From assembly GCA_965203535.1 (NCBI GenBank), contig OZ241897.1, positions 4,650,001 through 4,714,000 on the forward strand: a DNA stretch of 64,000 nucleotides. The letters are read 5' to 3'. Below are positions 31,508-42,123 of the stretch, piece after piece (position 1 is the stretch's first letter; each line of letters starts with the position of its first letter). This DNA comes from JAJDTT01 sp022827025. GTDB taxonomy: Bacteria > Acidobacteriota > UBA6911 > RPQK01 > JAJDTT01. A model generated the notes under the pieces. That model was not told the origin of the DNA. It was given only the letters and a program-made list of their open reading frames with translations, and did no database searches. A program made the translations under genes and the position numbers.

Positions 31508-34387
31508 ATGAAAAGGCAGAGGGTTTCCGTTGCGTTGGTTCTGGTGACGGCTCTGTGGGGATGCGCAACGCAGGATTCGACTCCGGATTCGAAGGTCGTG
31601 CCGGTGCCGGTTTCCGACATCCGGTTTCCGGACTCGGTGTTTCGGATCACCATGGGCCTCACCGATTCGGAACCTGAGGACTGGTCCGGAAACCTTCGCC
31701 TCCGAGCGGGCCAGAGGGCGGAACTGGTGCCCGAGCATTTCCGCGCCGGCGTCTACCGCCACGACTTCGGCGCCGGCTGGCGCACCATCGTCGACCCGAA
31801 GATCCCAAACGACCGGCTCACCGGACCCGGCAGTTGGATGGCGCACACGACCTTTGACTGGATTCGCTACCCGGACCGGGCCCGGATCCGGCACCCCAGC
31901 CTCTTCGTCCGGCTCTGGGACAATCCGGGCGACGCGCTGGTGCAGCTCCGGGCCGCAGGACAGGACTTCTCCGTCGGACCGGCGGATCTGCCGTTGTTCC
32001 GGCCCGAATCCCGGCTCGGAAATCGAGTCCGGGTGGAACGGGTGCCGCCGGCGGCCCAGGTGGCCCGGGAGCGGGTCGGACAGCAGGACTATCCCGCCCT
32101 CATGGCCACGCCTTCGGGAGATCTCTGGGCCGCTTGGCAGGAGTACGAGGAGCGCTACGACGACTCGGTCTGCGTCCGCCGCAAGCAGGGGGATGCCTGG
32201 GGGCCGGTCTGGGTCCTGGCCCGCGAGGCGGACGTGTTTCGGACCGCTCTGGCTCATGACTCGGACGGCGGGGTCTGGGCCATCTGGTCCATGCAGGTGG
32301 GGGGGAACTGGGATCTCTACGCCCGCCGCCACCATGAAGGGGTCTGGTCCGGTCTTCACCGTTTGACCCGGGAGCCGGGTCCCGACATCTATCACCGGGC
32401 CGTCACCGACAGGTCGGGGAGCCTCTGGCTGGTCTGGCAGAAGGTCATCGACGGACGAAGCCAGATCGTGGCCCGGAGCTTCGACGGGTCCGGCTGGAGC
32501 GAGACGGTCCAACTCAGCAGGGGCGATTCCGCCGAAGGGAACAACTGGAACCCCTCCGTTGCCGTGGGCGAGTCCGGGTCGGTGGCGGTGGTCTGGGACG
32601 GGTACGGCGCGGGAAACTACGACGTTTACCTGAGGCGATACTCTGCCGGCGAATGGCAGCCGGTCCAGGTGGTGGCGGGGACCGAGCGCTTCGAGGCGGC
32701 CCCGACGGTCGCGGTGGATCCGCAGGACCGAATCTGGGTGGCCTGGCACGAGTCGGGCGCCGAGTGGGGCAAGGACACGGGCCGGCTGGTCCAGCGCAAG
32801 GGGACTCAGTTGAGGGAGTCCCGTTGGTTGGGCTTGGCCTGCGTCGACGGCAACCAGTTGCTCACCACGGCGCAACCGTTGGGTGACCGCCTCGATTCAG
32901 GCCGCGAGTGGGAGCTTCCCCATCTCCAGATCGACTCGGACGGCCATCCCTGGCTGCTGGTCCGGAACGTCACCAAGCGGGGTCCCGCGGGGAGGCCCCG
33001 GTACTTCCCCATGTGGGAGATCCACGTCACTCGCTATGACGGCTCCCGGTGGAGTGAACTGGTTCGGGTCCGGCAGAGCAGCGGGCGGAACGACATGTCG
33101 CCGGCCACGGCTCTCGATGCGGACGGTCGCATCTGGGGCATCTGGGCCACGGATATGCGGAGCGCCAAGTCGGGATTGCCCCAGTACGGCCGGGTAATGA
33201 TCTCTCCCCTGGGATCCAGCCCGGGCCGGAACATGCTGGCCCTGCAGCCCTGGTCGCCGGCCGCCGCCGGTTCGGTGGAACCAATTCATCCCAACGAGGC
33301 CGAGCAGGTGGAGCGGATTCGTTCCTACCGGGTGGAGGCCGGCGGCAAGGCCTACTTCATCTACCGGGGCGACACGCACCGTCACACCGACATCTCCCTG
33401 GACGGGGGCGGCGACGGCGGTCTGCTGGATGCCTACCGGTACGCGCGGGACGCCGCGGCCATGGACTTCCTGGGAACCTCGGACCACAACCACGAAATTG
33501 CCGAGCCGTACGCCTGGTGGCGGACCCAGAAATTCGCCGATCTGTTCCAGCTCGACGGCCACTTCACCGCGTTCTATGCCTACGAGCGCTCGGTTCAGTT
33601 TCCCAACGGCCACCGGAACGTCCTCTTCACCCAGCGCGGAAACAACATCCTGGAGGTGCTGACGGCGGAACGCATGGGTCTGGACGGAGCCGAGCGCCTC
33701 TTCGGTTACCTGCGCCGGGCCGGGGGCACCTCCATCCCCCATACCATCGCCACCGGGGCCGGAACCGACTGGCGGGACAGCGATCCCGAGGTGGAGACGT
33801 TGCTGGAGATCTACCAGGGCATGCGCGACACCTACGAGCATCCGGGTTCCCCTCGCCCCAAGACGCTGGAGCCCACGCCGACGCTCCAGGAAAACAAATC
33901 GCCGTCCTGGCGCGACGGCACCGCCTGGAGCGCTCTGGAGAAGGGACTCAAGCTGGGCTTCATCGCCTCCTCGGACCACCTCTCGACCCATATCAGCTAC
34001 GCCTGCCTCATCGCGGAGCGCCTGACCCGCGAGAGTCTGATGGAGGCGATACGGGCCCGCCGCGCCTACGGCGCCACCGACAACATCGTGCTGGACGTTC
34101 GGTTCGCGGGGTCGGACGGAGAGCACCTGATGGGGGCGATCTTCACCAGTTCTCAACCGGTGAGGATCCAGGCGACCATCCTGGGGACCGGGACCATCAA
34201 GCGGGTGGATCTGATCAAGGACAACCGCGTCCTCTACACCGTGGACCCCGGCGAGCCGGCCTTCCGCCTGGATTTCACCGACGGCGACGCGGACGAGTCG
34301 GGAGAGAGCTACTACTATATTCGGGTTCTGCAGGAGGACGGCGAGATCGCCTGGGGCTCTCCGGCCTGGGTGACGTACGAAATGTAG
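31508..34387 (+). CDS. Exported lipoprotein: beta-propeller fused to PHP/DUF3604-type domain
   Basis: A 959-residue lipoprotein. The signal peptide ends at lipobox Cys19 (TALWGC). Residues ~180-600 contain repeated WxxW-type blades (GDLWAAWQEY, GGVWAIWSMQ, GSLWLVWQKV, DRIWVAWHES), i.e. a beta-propeller. Residues ~613-870 form a PHP-like metal-dependent phosphoesterase region resembling DUF3604, with THRHTD and TSDHNHE metal motifs. A short beta domain closes the protein. Exported DUF3604 proteins fused to propellers are seen in sugar and sulfated-polysaccharide loci, but their reaction is unknown. The neighbouring exo-sialidase-like gene supports a glycan role. Confidence 0.83.
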   Translation: MKRQRVSVALVLVTALWGCATQDSTPDSKVVPVPVSDIRFPDSVFRITMGLTDSEPEDWSGNLRLRAGQRAELVPEHFRAGVYRHDFGAGWRTIVDPKIPNDRLTGPGSWMAHTTFDWIRYPDRARIRHPSLFVRLWDNPGDALVQLRAAGQDFSVGPADLPLFRPESRLGNRVRVERVPPAAQVARERVGQQDYPALMATPSGDLWAAWQEYEERYDDSVCVRRKQGDAWGPVWVLAREADVFRTALAHDSDGGVWAIWSMQVGGNWDLYARRHHEGVWSGLHRLTREPGPDIYHRAVTDRSGSLWLVWQKVIDGRSQIVARSFDGSGWSETVQLSRGDSAEGNNWNPSVAVGESGSVAVVWDGYGAGNYDVYLRRYSAGEWQPVQVVAGTERFEAAPTVAVDPQDRIWVAWHESGAEWGKDTGRLVQRKGTQLRESRWLGLACVDGNQLLTTAQPLGDRLDSGREWELPHLQIDSDGHPWLLVRNVTKRGPAGRPRYFPMWEIHVTRYDGSRWSELVRVRQSSGRNDMSPATALDADGRIWGIWATDMRSAKSGLPQYGRVMISPLGSSPGRNMLALQPWSPAAAGSVEPIHPNEAEQVERIRSYRVEAGGKAYFIYRGDTHRHTDISLDGGGDGGLLDAYRYARDAAAMDFLGTSDHNHEIAEPYAWWRTQKFADLFQLDGHFTAFYAYERSVQFPNGHRNVLFTQRGNNILEVLTAERMGLDGAERLFGYLRRAGGTSIPHTIATGAGTDWRDSDPEVETLLEIYQGMRDTYEHPGSPRPKTLEPTPTLQENKSPSWRDGTAWSALEKGLKLGFIASSDHLSTHISYACLIAERLTRESLMEAIRARRAYGATDNIVLDVRFAGSDGEHLMGAIFTSSQPVRIQATILGTGTIKRVDLIKDNRVLYTVDPGEPAFRLDFTDGDADESGESYYYIRVLQEDGEIAWGSPAWVTYEM

Positions 34388-34423
34388 CTTCTTTTTGCGC
34401 GGCCGGCTTCCAAGGAAAATCCC

Positions 34424-35527
34424 ATGCTCGAAATTGTGGACCGAGGAATCCTCTCTCACGTTCCCGGACGCGGCGCCTACTTTCCCTGTGTCAGGGCCCT
34501 CCAGGACGGATCCATGTTGGCGGCGCAACACGTCGGGAGCGGCTTGTGCTGTCCGGACAACCACATCGAGGTGCTGCGCTCCACCGACGGCGGACGCAAC
34601 TGGGCCAACGAAGGAAGCATCCACGGCGGTCTCCCGGCGGATGGCTGGTGCTACCGGGCGCCGATGCTCGCTCCCCTGGAGGACGGAACCCTGTTGATGG
34701 CGGCCGCCCGTTATCTGCTGGACAACGACGAGATGTACAATCCGGCCACCGAGGGACTGAAGCCGACTCAGATGGTCCTCTTCCGCTCTTCCGACCAGGG
34801 CCGGTCCTGGGCGGCTCCCGAGGTGGTGCCCAACCCGCTGCCTCCCGAGAGATACGTGAGCAGCCTTTCGGGTCAACTCCTGATACTCGCGCCCGACCGC
34901 TGGATGTATCCGTTCGAGACCTGGAAGCCGGACGGCTACGAGGGGCCGGTGGACCAGAAGGCGGGGGCCGTCTTCTCTTCAGATCAGGGTCGGACCTGGG
35001 ACGAGTGGTCGGTGGTGGCCGACGATCCGAAGGAACGCCTCCACTTCGCCGACCAGATGCAGGCCGTGTTGCCGGATGGACGGATCTACACCACGCTCTG
35101 GACCCGGACCTGGGGCGTCGGGCAGGGAGAGGACGTGAACGACCATTGGGTGGTTTCGAAGGACGCTGGCCGGACCTGGTCCGATCCCCGGCCCACCAAC
35201 CTGCAGGGTCAGCTCTGCGCCCCCATCGCGCTTCCCGACGGGCGGGTGGCGGCCATCTACAACTATCGGCGCGAACCCCAGGGGGTCCACGTCGCCATTA
35301 CCGAGGACCTGGAGAATTACGATGTCGAGAACCAGGCGGTGGTGTTTCGGGCCGGCGAGGAGACCATGACCGCCAAAGCGGTGGACGAATTCATCGACGC
35401 CCACCAGAAGATCGCCTTCGGCCGGCCTTGGGGAATCCTGCTGCCGGACGGAGATTTGCTGGTCTACTTCTGGTGCACGGTCGACTCGGTCACCCACAAC
35501 CGGTGGGTCCGGCTCAGGGTCTCGTGA
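34424..35527 (+). CDS. Sialidase-family (BNR-repeat) protein
   Basis: A 367-residue beta-propeller protein of the sialidase superfamily. Asp-box repeats are visible (STDGGRNWA, SSDQGRSWA, SSDQGRTWD, SKDAGRTWS), four in regular spacing, which fits a six-bladed propeller of single-domain size. No signal peptide is evident at the N-terminus (MLEIVDRGILSHV), so either it is cytoplasmic or an upstream start was missed. AAGGAAA lies 6 bases before the ATG. It follows the propeller-PHP lipoprotein by 36 bases and probably shares its transcript. Confidence 0.85.
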   Translation: MLEIVDRGILSHVPGRGAYFPCVRALQDGSMLAAQHVGSGLCCPDNHIEVLRSTDGGRNWANEGSIHGGLPADGWCYRAPMLAPLEDGTLLMAAARYLLDNDEMYNPATEGLKPTQMVLFRSSDQGRSWAAPEVVPNPLPPERYVSSLSGQLLILAPDRWMYPFETWKPDGYEGPVDQKAGAVFSSDQGRTWDEWSVVADDPKERLHFADQMQAVLPDGRIYTTLWTRTWGVGQGEDVNDHWVVSKDAGRTWSDPRPTNLQGQLCAPIALPDGRVAAIYNYRREPQGVHVAITEDLENYDVENQAVVFRAGEETMTAKAVDEFIDAHQKIAFGRPWGILLPDGDLLVYFWCTVDSVTHNRWVRLRVS

Positions 35528-35637
35528 CGCGCGCAGAACTCAGTTGCCAGCGGTTGGAGTGACGCCTCAACCGGTCTTACGCCTTTCGGGATTCGCGACA
35601 GTCGGGCTCCCGATGTTTTGTTCTTCGTAGTCCGGTT

Positions 35638-35844
35638 TCAGGTGAGTTGCCCGGGCTGGCGGTCGTCAACGGCTGGCGGAGGGGGCTCGGTAAATTTCCG
35701 GCGTTTTTCCTCGGCAGCCATCCGTGCCCGGTTCCAGGATTCCCAGCGCTTGCGTTCCCTGGCGCTCCCCTCGGCCCGTCCCTCAGCACGTCCCTTGGCG
35801 AGCCCCTTGGCGTAGCGTCGATTGAGATACCATTCAGAAAACAT
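35638..35844 (-). pseudogene. Duplicated 3' fragment of the neighbouring membrane-protein gene
   Basis: A 68-codon frame starting MFSEWYLNRRYAKGLAKG and ending in PPPAVDD. It is nearly identical to the C-terminal part of the 176-residue protein encoded from 35963. Homology begins near 35700 and breaks off at about 35846, right after the internal Met codon, so the fragment lacks the two membrane segments of the parent. No convincing Shine-Dalgarno precedes it. The parent has one extra GRAQGRAE-type repeat unit. A tandem partial duplication followed by divergence is the simplest explanation. Confidence 0.75.
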
Positions 35845-35962
35845 TCATTCGACTCTTGAGAAATCCCAACTCCCAGTTTCCAGATTCCAAACGGTGGACT
35901 GGAAACCGCCGCCGGCCTATCCTCCACTGCCCGAGTTCAGATCTGACCAATCCTTCAGGCGT

Positions 35963-36493
35963 TCAGGCACGGTCACCGGTCTGATGATCGTCACCGTCTG
36001 CCGGAGGCGGCTCGCCGAACTCGTTGCCCTGTTCCTCGGCAGCCATTCGTGCTCGATTCCAGGATTCCCAGCGTTTGCGCTCCCTGGCGCTCCCCTCGGC
36101 CCGTCCCTGAGCGCGTCCCTCAGCACGTCCCTTGGCGAGCCCCTTGGCGTAACGTCGATTGAGATACCATTCAGAGAACATTCTTCCCACCTCCACGGAA
36201 ACCACGCTCCAGGCAGCGACCACGACGACCACCGGAGACAGCCCTCGTGCGATGGCGAGAAACGTCTCCACGTTGCCGTCCGCCGCCCCACGGGCCAGCT
36301 CGTGCCAGGCGACCAGGGCTGTGGCCGCAATGACCAGAGCCACGAACAACTTGAAGTAGGCGTCCCGCCATGAAGAAGGGACGCTCCAGATCGATTCTCT
36401 GTGCCTGGCCGATTCCTTTTCCATCCTGCAATGGCGGCGTGTCGGGACTTCTCCGATTTTCGATTCGGCGCCGGGGCCCGGCGGCTCCGGCAT
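35963..36493 (-). CDS. Hypothetical membrane protein with KGRAEGRA repeat tail
   Basis: A 176-residue protein with two predicted membrane helices (about residues 47-66 and 85-103) and a highly charged C-terminal tail. The tail contains the repeated motif KGRAEGRAQGRAEG, reminiscent of Rpn-type/DUF4351-like or helical charged tails. I do not recognise the family. GAGGAGAGG before the ATG supports the start. A truncated copy of its 3' end lies immediately downstream. The repeat tail itself could be the substrate for slippage-type duplication. Confidence 0.65.
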   Translation of the reverse strand: MPEPPGPGAESKIGEVPTRRHCRMEKESARHRESIWSVPSSWRDAYFKLFVALVIAATALVAWHELARGAADGNVETFLAIARGLSPVVVVVAAWSVVSVEVGRMFSEWYLNRRYAKGLAKGRAEGRAQGRAEGSARERKRWESWNRARMAAEEQGNEFGEPPPADGDDHQTGDRA

Positions 36494-36670
36494 TCGCCTC
36501 TCCTCTCGATAGGGTTACCGTCAAATATTGCCTGCTTACCTGATAACGAACGAAATTCAGAATCTGCAACCGATTCCCCGTTTTTCCAATCGGAGCCGGC
36601 ATATGGCCCGGACTTGTGAGCCATTCTAACGGATTGACTCGTGGTGAAGGTTCGCGCGGACTCGAGCCCC

Positions 36671-37417
36671 TCAGCCGGAGGCCGTTCCCAGGAGGGAAGC
36701 GGAATCCGAGTCCAGATAGAGATGGCAGTCGGCGTGGGTCTGGAGGATGGACGAGGGGTGCAGCGGTGTGACCTCGCTTTCCACGCAGTTGCGGACCGCT
36801 TCGGCCTTGCGGATGCCGGGAACGGTGCAGACGATGGACTCGGCGCTCATGATCTGGCGGATGGACATGGAGACCGCCTGGGCCGGCACCTTGTCGATGC
36901 TGGCGAACCAGCCCTCGGAGACCTGCTGCCGCCGGCAGACCATGTCCAGCGTGACCAGGATATAGGGCTCCTCGGTTTCGAAATCGGCCGGCGGGTCGTT
37001 GAAGGCCAGGTGACCGTTTTCTCCGATGCCGATGAAGGCCACGTCGATAGGACTCTGGCGGATGAGGTCCGAGATCCGGCGGCACTCGGCTTGGGGGTCG
37101 GGCGCTTCACCCCGGATGAAGTGCACCTCTCCCGGTTGCACGCGGTCCACCAGGCGTTCCCTGAGATAATGCCGGAAACTGGCGGGGTGGTTCTCGGAGA
37201 TCCCGGTGTACTCGTCCAAGTGAAACATCGTGGTCCGGGACCAGTCGATGGATCGGTCTGACGTCAAGGCCTGCAGGAAGTCGAACTGAGAGCTCCCCGT
37301 GGCCACGCAGAATCTGGCGGCGCCCTGACGGTTGATGGCTTTCCGCAGCGCGGATGATGCCTTGGCGGCTGCGGCCCGACTGGTAGCGGCCTTGTCCTTC
37401 TCGCGAACGATCTCCAT
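36671..37417 (-). CDS. nagB: Glucosamine-6-phosphate deaminase
   Basis: A 248-residue enzyme converting glucosamine-6-phosphate to fructose-6-phosphate and ammonia. Signatures are VATGSSQFDFLQAL near residue 38, the MFHLDEYTGIS motif with the likely catalytic Asp68, and GIGENGHLAFNDPP at ~130-143 with its conserved His. Its length is that of the NagB core family. GGAGGAAT precedes the ATG at 37417; an upstream in-frame extension of 23 codons was rejected. NagB next to sialidase-like and propeller proteins points to amino-sugar (GlcNAc or sialic acid) catabolism. No nagA or kinase is in the window. Confidence 0.93.
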   Translation of the reverse strand: MEIVREKDKAATSRAAAAKASSALRKAINRQGAARFCVATGSSQFDFLQALTSDRSIDWSRTTMFHLDEYTGISENHPASFRHYLRERLVDRVQPGEVHFIRGEAPDPQAECRRISDLIRQSPIDVAFIGIGENGHLAFNDPPADFETEEPYILVTLDMVCRRQQVSEGWFASIDKVPAQAVSMSIRQIMSAESIVCTVPGIRKAEAVRNCVESEVTPLHPSSILQTHADCHLYLDSDSASLLGTASG

Positions 37418-37583
37418 GGGATTCCTCCGGCGGGTTCGGTCGCCCGCGCTCAGTCTACACCGCGAGGGTGCTCCCGGCACTTCCAACAGCCCGGTTCATC
37501 TGTGATGATATGGACCCCGTTGCCGAGGTCGGCAGCGGACTCGGAGCCGAGCCACGAAGACATGGGCGCGAAAGGAACAGACC

Positions 37584-38318
37584 ATGGACCGATCTGAGAT
37601 GCTGGAAGAACTCAAGAACTTCGACACCCCCTCCATCACCGACGTGGTGGCCACCTATCCGGACCACCCCTTGTGCCTGGGGCTCTACAATCCCTGGTCC
37701 ACGAACTGGTACACGGACCAGTCGATCCGCTGCATGTACCCCGAGTTGGGCCGCACCGTGGGTTACGCGGTCACCTGCATCTACGGGCTCCCCGATCCCA
37801 CCTACAAGCAGCTGACCTTCATCGATGTGCTGGAAGCCATGGAGGCGTCCGAGCAACCCACGGTCTTCGTCTTCCAACAGAACTTCCCGCCTGAGATCGC
37901 CGGCAAGGTGGGTCTGTCGGGAGGCAACATGACCTCCGCCCTCAAGGCCATCGGGTGCGTGGGAGCCGTCTCCAACGGTCCCTCCCGCGATCTGGACGAG
38001 ATCCGTCCCATGAAGATCCAGTACCTGCTCAGCGGCGCCACTCCCGGCCACGGCCCCATGGCCGTCCACGCCGTCAACGTTCCGGTGACCGTGGCGGGCA
38101 TGGACGTGTCGCCCGGCGAGATCATCCACATGGACGAGAACGGCGCCTGCAAGTTTCCCGCGGACAGGCTTGAGCCGGTGCTCGTCAATGCCCGCGCCAT
38201 GCAGCAGGAAGAAGAGGCGCGCATGGCCGAGTTGCAGGCGGCGGGCAGCGCCGCCGAGATCCAGGCGATCTTCAACCGTCATGCGTACGGAAAGAAACGG
38301 GAAGACGGCGGCAAATGA
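37584..38318 (+). CDS. RraA-like / HMG aldolase-family protein
   Basis: A 244-residue member of the RraA-like (dimethylmenaquinone methyltransferase-like) superfamily, many of whose members are aldolases of 4-hydroxy-4-methyl-2-oxoglutarate type. The core GGNMTSALKAIGCVGAVSNG followed by PSRDLDEIR carries the usual pyruvate/metal-binding Arg-Asp. A C-terminal Gln/Glu-rich helix is added. AAAGGAA lies upstream of the ATG. It is translationally coupled by ATGA overlap to a DUF1080 lipoprotein, a pairing seen in sugar-catabolic clusters. True RraA (RNase E inhibitor) function is unlikely in this context. Confidence 0.88.
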   Translation: MDRSEMLEELKNFDTPSITDVVATYPDHPLCLGLYNPWSTNWYTDQSIRCMYPELGRTVGYAVTCIYGLPDPTYKQLTFIDVLEAMEASEQPTVFVFQQNFPPEIAGKVGLSGGNMTSALKAIGCVGAVSNGPSRDLDEIRPMKIQYLLSGATPGHGPMAVHAVNVPVTVAGMDVSPGEIIHMDENGACKFPADRLEPVLVNARAMQQEEEARMAELQAAGSAAEIQAIFNRHAYGKKREDGGK

Positions 38319-39061
38319 TGTCGAGACCGGACCGAAGGCGTGATTGGAACAGGCTCTGCCGACTCTCGATCCTGGCGCTCCTGAATTGCGTCCTACTGTT
38401 GGGATGCGGCGGTTCAGCTTCGGACGAAGACGAGGGGTTCGTGTCCATCTTCGACGGCGTGAGTCTCGAGGGGTGGCAGGCGGCCGGTGGAGGGACGCTC
38501 CAAGACTGGTCCGTCCACGAGGGGCGCTTGGTCGGCAAGTGCCAGGGACGGACCTCGTACCTGCTCTGGAAGGACCGGGACCTGCGTGACTTCGAGTTCA
38601 AGTTGAGCTACCGGCTGTTGACCGAGGCCAACACCGGCATCGACATCCGGTCCCGGGTCGACGTGACCGGGAAGCGCCATTTCGAGAGCTATCACGCCGA
38701 CTTGGGCCACGTGGGCATCGGAGAGAACATTCTGGGTTCCTGGGATTTCCATTTCGGCTCCCGCCCCGAACCTTCCAATCCCCGAGGCACCCGGCTGGTC
38801 ATCGCGGCCGACGAGACTCCGCAGTTGACTCGCATCGAAGATCCGTTGACCGTGGATGACGTGAACCGCCGTCCCGAATGGAACCGGGTCCACATCATCG
38901 TCCGGGGCAACCACGGCAGGTTTTTCATCAACGGCAAGCTGTCGTCCGAGTTCACCGACAACGCCGATTCCGGGCGCCTGGAGGAGGGAGGCATCGCCTT
39001 GCAGTTGCACGATCTGGGCATTCACGTAGAGTTCAAGGACATTCGCCTCAAGAGATTGTGA
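38315..39061 (+). CDS. DUF1080 (3-keto-disaccharide hydrolase) lipoprotein
   Basis: A 248-residue exported lipoprotein with lipobox Cys31 (LLLGC), followed by one DUF1080/concanavalin-like domain. The opening FVSIFDGVSLEGWQ and the central SYRLLTEANTGIDIRSR segment are standard for the family. Characterised members hydrolyse 3-keto-glycosides produced by Gfo/Idh or FAD-type oxidases. The window contains several Gfo/Idh enzymes that could feed such a reaction. The start overlaps the RraA-like gene stop by 4 bases. Confidence 0.9.
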   Translation: MMSRPDRRRDWNRLCRLSILALLNCVLLLGCGGSASDEDEGFVSIFDGVSLEGWQAAGGGTLQDWSVHEGRLVGKCQGRTSYLLWKDRDLRDFEFKLSYRLLTEANTGIDIRSRVDVTGKRHFESYHADLGHVGIGENILGSWDFHFGSRPEPSNPRGTRLVIAADETPQLTRIEDPLTVDDVNRRPEWNRVHIIVRGNHGRFFINGKLSSEFTDNADSGRLEEGGIALQLHDLGIHVEFKDIRLKRL

Positions 39062-39087
39062 CCGGTAGAGGCCAGGAGGGACGAGGT

Positions 39088-40113
39088 ATGAACAGAAGAT
39101 ATTTCGTGGTGCAGGCTATCGCCTTGTTGAGCATTTTGGGCCTTTCCTGGTTTCTGACCGGGTCCGGTGGAGCCATCTCCGGGAGCGCCGCGGCTCCGGA
39201 CAAGGTCAACCTGGCCATCGGATACCAGGTCGATCCGGAATGGCCTCGCAAACCGGCTGGTCTGGAATGGGGACAGATGCCCGGTCTGGCCGTCGACGCC
39301 CAGGACCAGGTCTGGATCTTCCATCGGGGCAAGACTCCGGTCCAGGTCTTCGGCCGGGACGGATCGCTGGTCCGTTCCTGGGACAACAAGAGCTTCAAGA
39401 GCGGCCACCATATGAAGATTGGTCCGGAGGGCAACATCTGGCTGTCGGATGCGGGCGCGCACGCCATCTACAAGTACACGCCCGAGGGTGAGCGGCTCAT
39501 GACGTTGGGGACGCCCGGCGAGCCGGGGGAGGATGAAAGTCATTTCAATCGCCCCACCGACATGGCCATCACGCCCGCCGGCGACATTTTCGTCACCGAC
39601 GGTTACGGAAACAGCCGGGTCGTTCACTTCGCTGCCGACGGCCGCTTCGTCAAGACCTGGGGCAAGCTGGGAACCGCACCGGGAGAGTTCGACACGCCCC
39701 ACGGCATTGTCGTCGATTCCAAGGGCCGGCTCTACGTGGCGGACCGCAGCAACGCCCGGGTCCAGGTGTTCGACCAGAGCGGCCGATTCCTGGCCGAGTG
39801 GCGGAATCTCATGGTGCCCTGGGGGATCTGGGTCACCGGGACCGACGAAATCTACGTCTGCGGGTCCTCACCCATGCGCTGGGGGAGCGGCGGCCGGCTG
39901 GGGGCGCCTCCCAAGGACCAGCTCCTCATGAAGCTCAACACGGAAGGCCGGGTCCTGGAGCACTGGACCTTTCCCCTGGGCACGATTGGAGAACCGGCGC
40001 CGGCGCCGGGCTCGCTGAACTGGGTCCATGCCGTCGCCGTCGATTCCCGTGGCGACGTCTACCTGTGCGACATCCAGGGCCAGCGGGTCCAGCGGATGGT
40101 GCGTCTGAATTAG
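39088..40113 (+). CDS. Exported NHL-repeat beta-propeller protein
   Basis: A 341-residue protein with an N-terminal signal or anchor (VVQAIALLSILGLSWFLTG) and a six-bladed NHL-type propeller. Blades are visible as repeated GLAVDAQDQVWIFHRG, DMAITPAGDIFVTDGYGN, GIVVDSKGRLYVADRSN and AVAVDSRGDVYLCDIQG. This resembles the lyase domain of peptidyl-alpha-amidating enzymes and many bacterial propellers of unknown function. GGAGGGACGAGG lies before the ATG at 39088. It follows the DUF1080 gene by 26 bases and is probably the last gene of the RraA-DUF1080-NHL operon, with a repeat hairpin cluster downstream. Confidence 0.85.
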   Translation: MNRRYFVVQAIALLSILGLSWFLTGSGGAISGSAAAPDKVNLAIGYQVDPEWPRKPAGLEWGQMPGLAVDAQDQVWIFHRGKTPVQVFGRDGSLVRSWDNKSFKSGHHMKIGPEGNIWLSDAGAHAIYKYTPEGERLMTLGTPGEPGEDESHFNRPTDMAITPAGDIFVTDGYGNSRVVHFAADGRFVKTWGKLGTAPGEFDTPHGIVVDSKGRLYVADRSNARVQVFDQSGRFLAEWRNLMVPWGIWVTGTDEIYVCGSSPMRWGSGGRLGAPPKDQLLMKLNTEGRVLEHWTFPLGTIGEPAPAPGSLNWVHAVAVDSRGDVYLCDIQGQRVQRMVRLN

Positions 40114-40351
40114 GAGCTCCCCCACCGGCCCCGGTCCGGCGAAATCCTGCGAGAAAAGGAGTGGGGGTTTTCCTACCCCCACTCCCACGGGGGGACTGGA
40201 AAGTCCCCCCTCCTATTCTCCCAACTCCGGCCCCAACGGAGACCAGCGAAAGCAACCGCAGCGAAGAGGGGGGACATTCCTGTCCCCCATTAGGAAGGGG
40301 GACTTGTAGTCCCCCTCTTCATCGCCGACTCGGGGGGTAAACCCCCCGCTC
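40114..40351. repeat. Reverse-oriented long hairpin repeat between convergent genes
   Basis: An almost complete copy of the long dispersed repeat in opposite orientation: TCCTGCGAGAAAA, GGGGGTTTTCCTACCCCC, a GGGGGACT...AGTCCCCC hairpin, GGGACATTCCTGTCCCC and GGGGGACTTGTAGTCCCC. It sits between convergent NHL and pckA genes, where it could act as a bidirectional transcription barrier, although T-tracts are absent. Confidence 0.8.
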
Positions 40352-41950
<1,599 letters not shown>

Positions 41951-42123
41951 TGAAACTTCTCCTGATTGGCCCGTTTCTCGCGGATCGTATTCACAAAATT
42001 AGAATAACGGATAATGACATGGTGCAGGAACAATGCCTCGGGGAAGTCGTTAGACTGACTGCATGCCCGAGTTGCCGGCCGGACCGCGGGCCCCGCGCCT
42101 CTTCCAGATGTTCCAATGGATCT

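Noticed and set aside
35638..35844. Independent small protein gene
   Set aside because: The sequence matches the 3' end of the adjacent gene and lacks a ribosome-binding site, so a duplication fragment is more likely.
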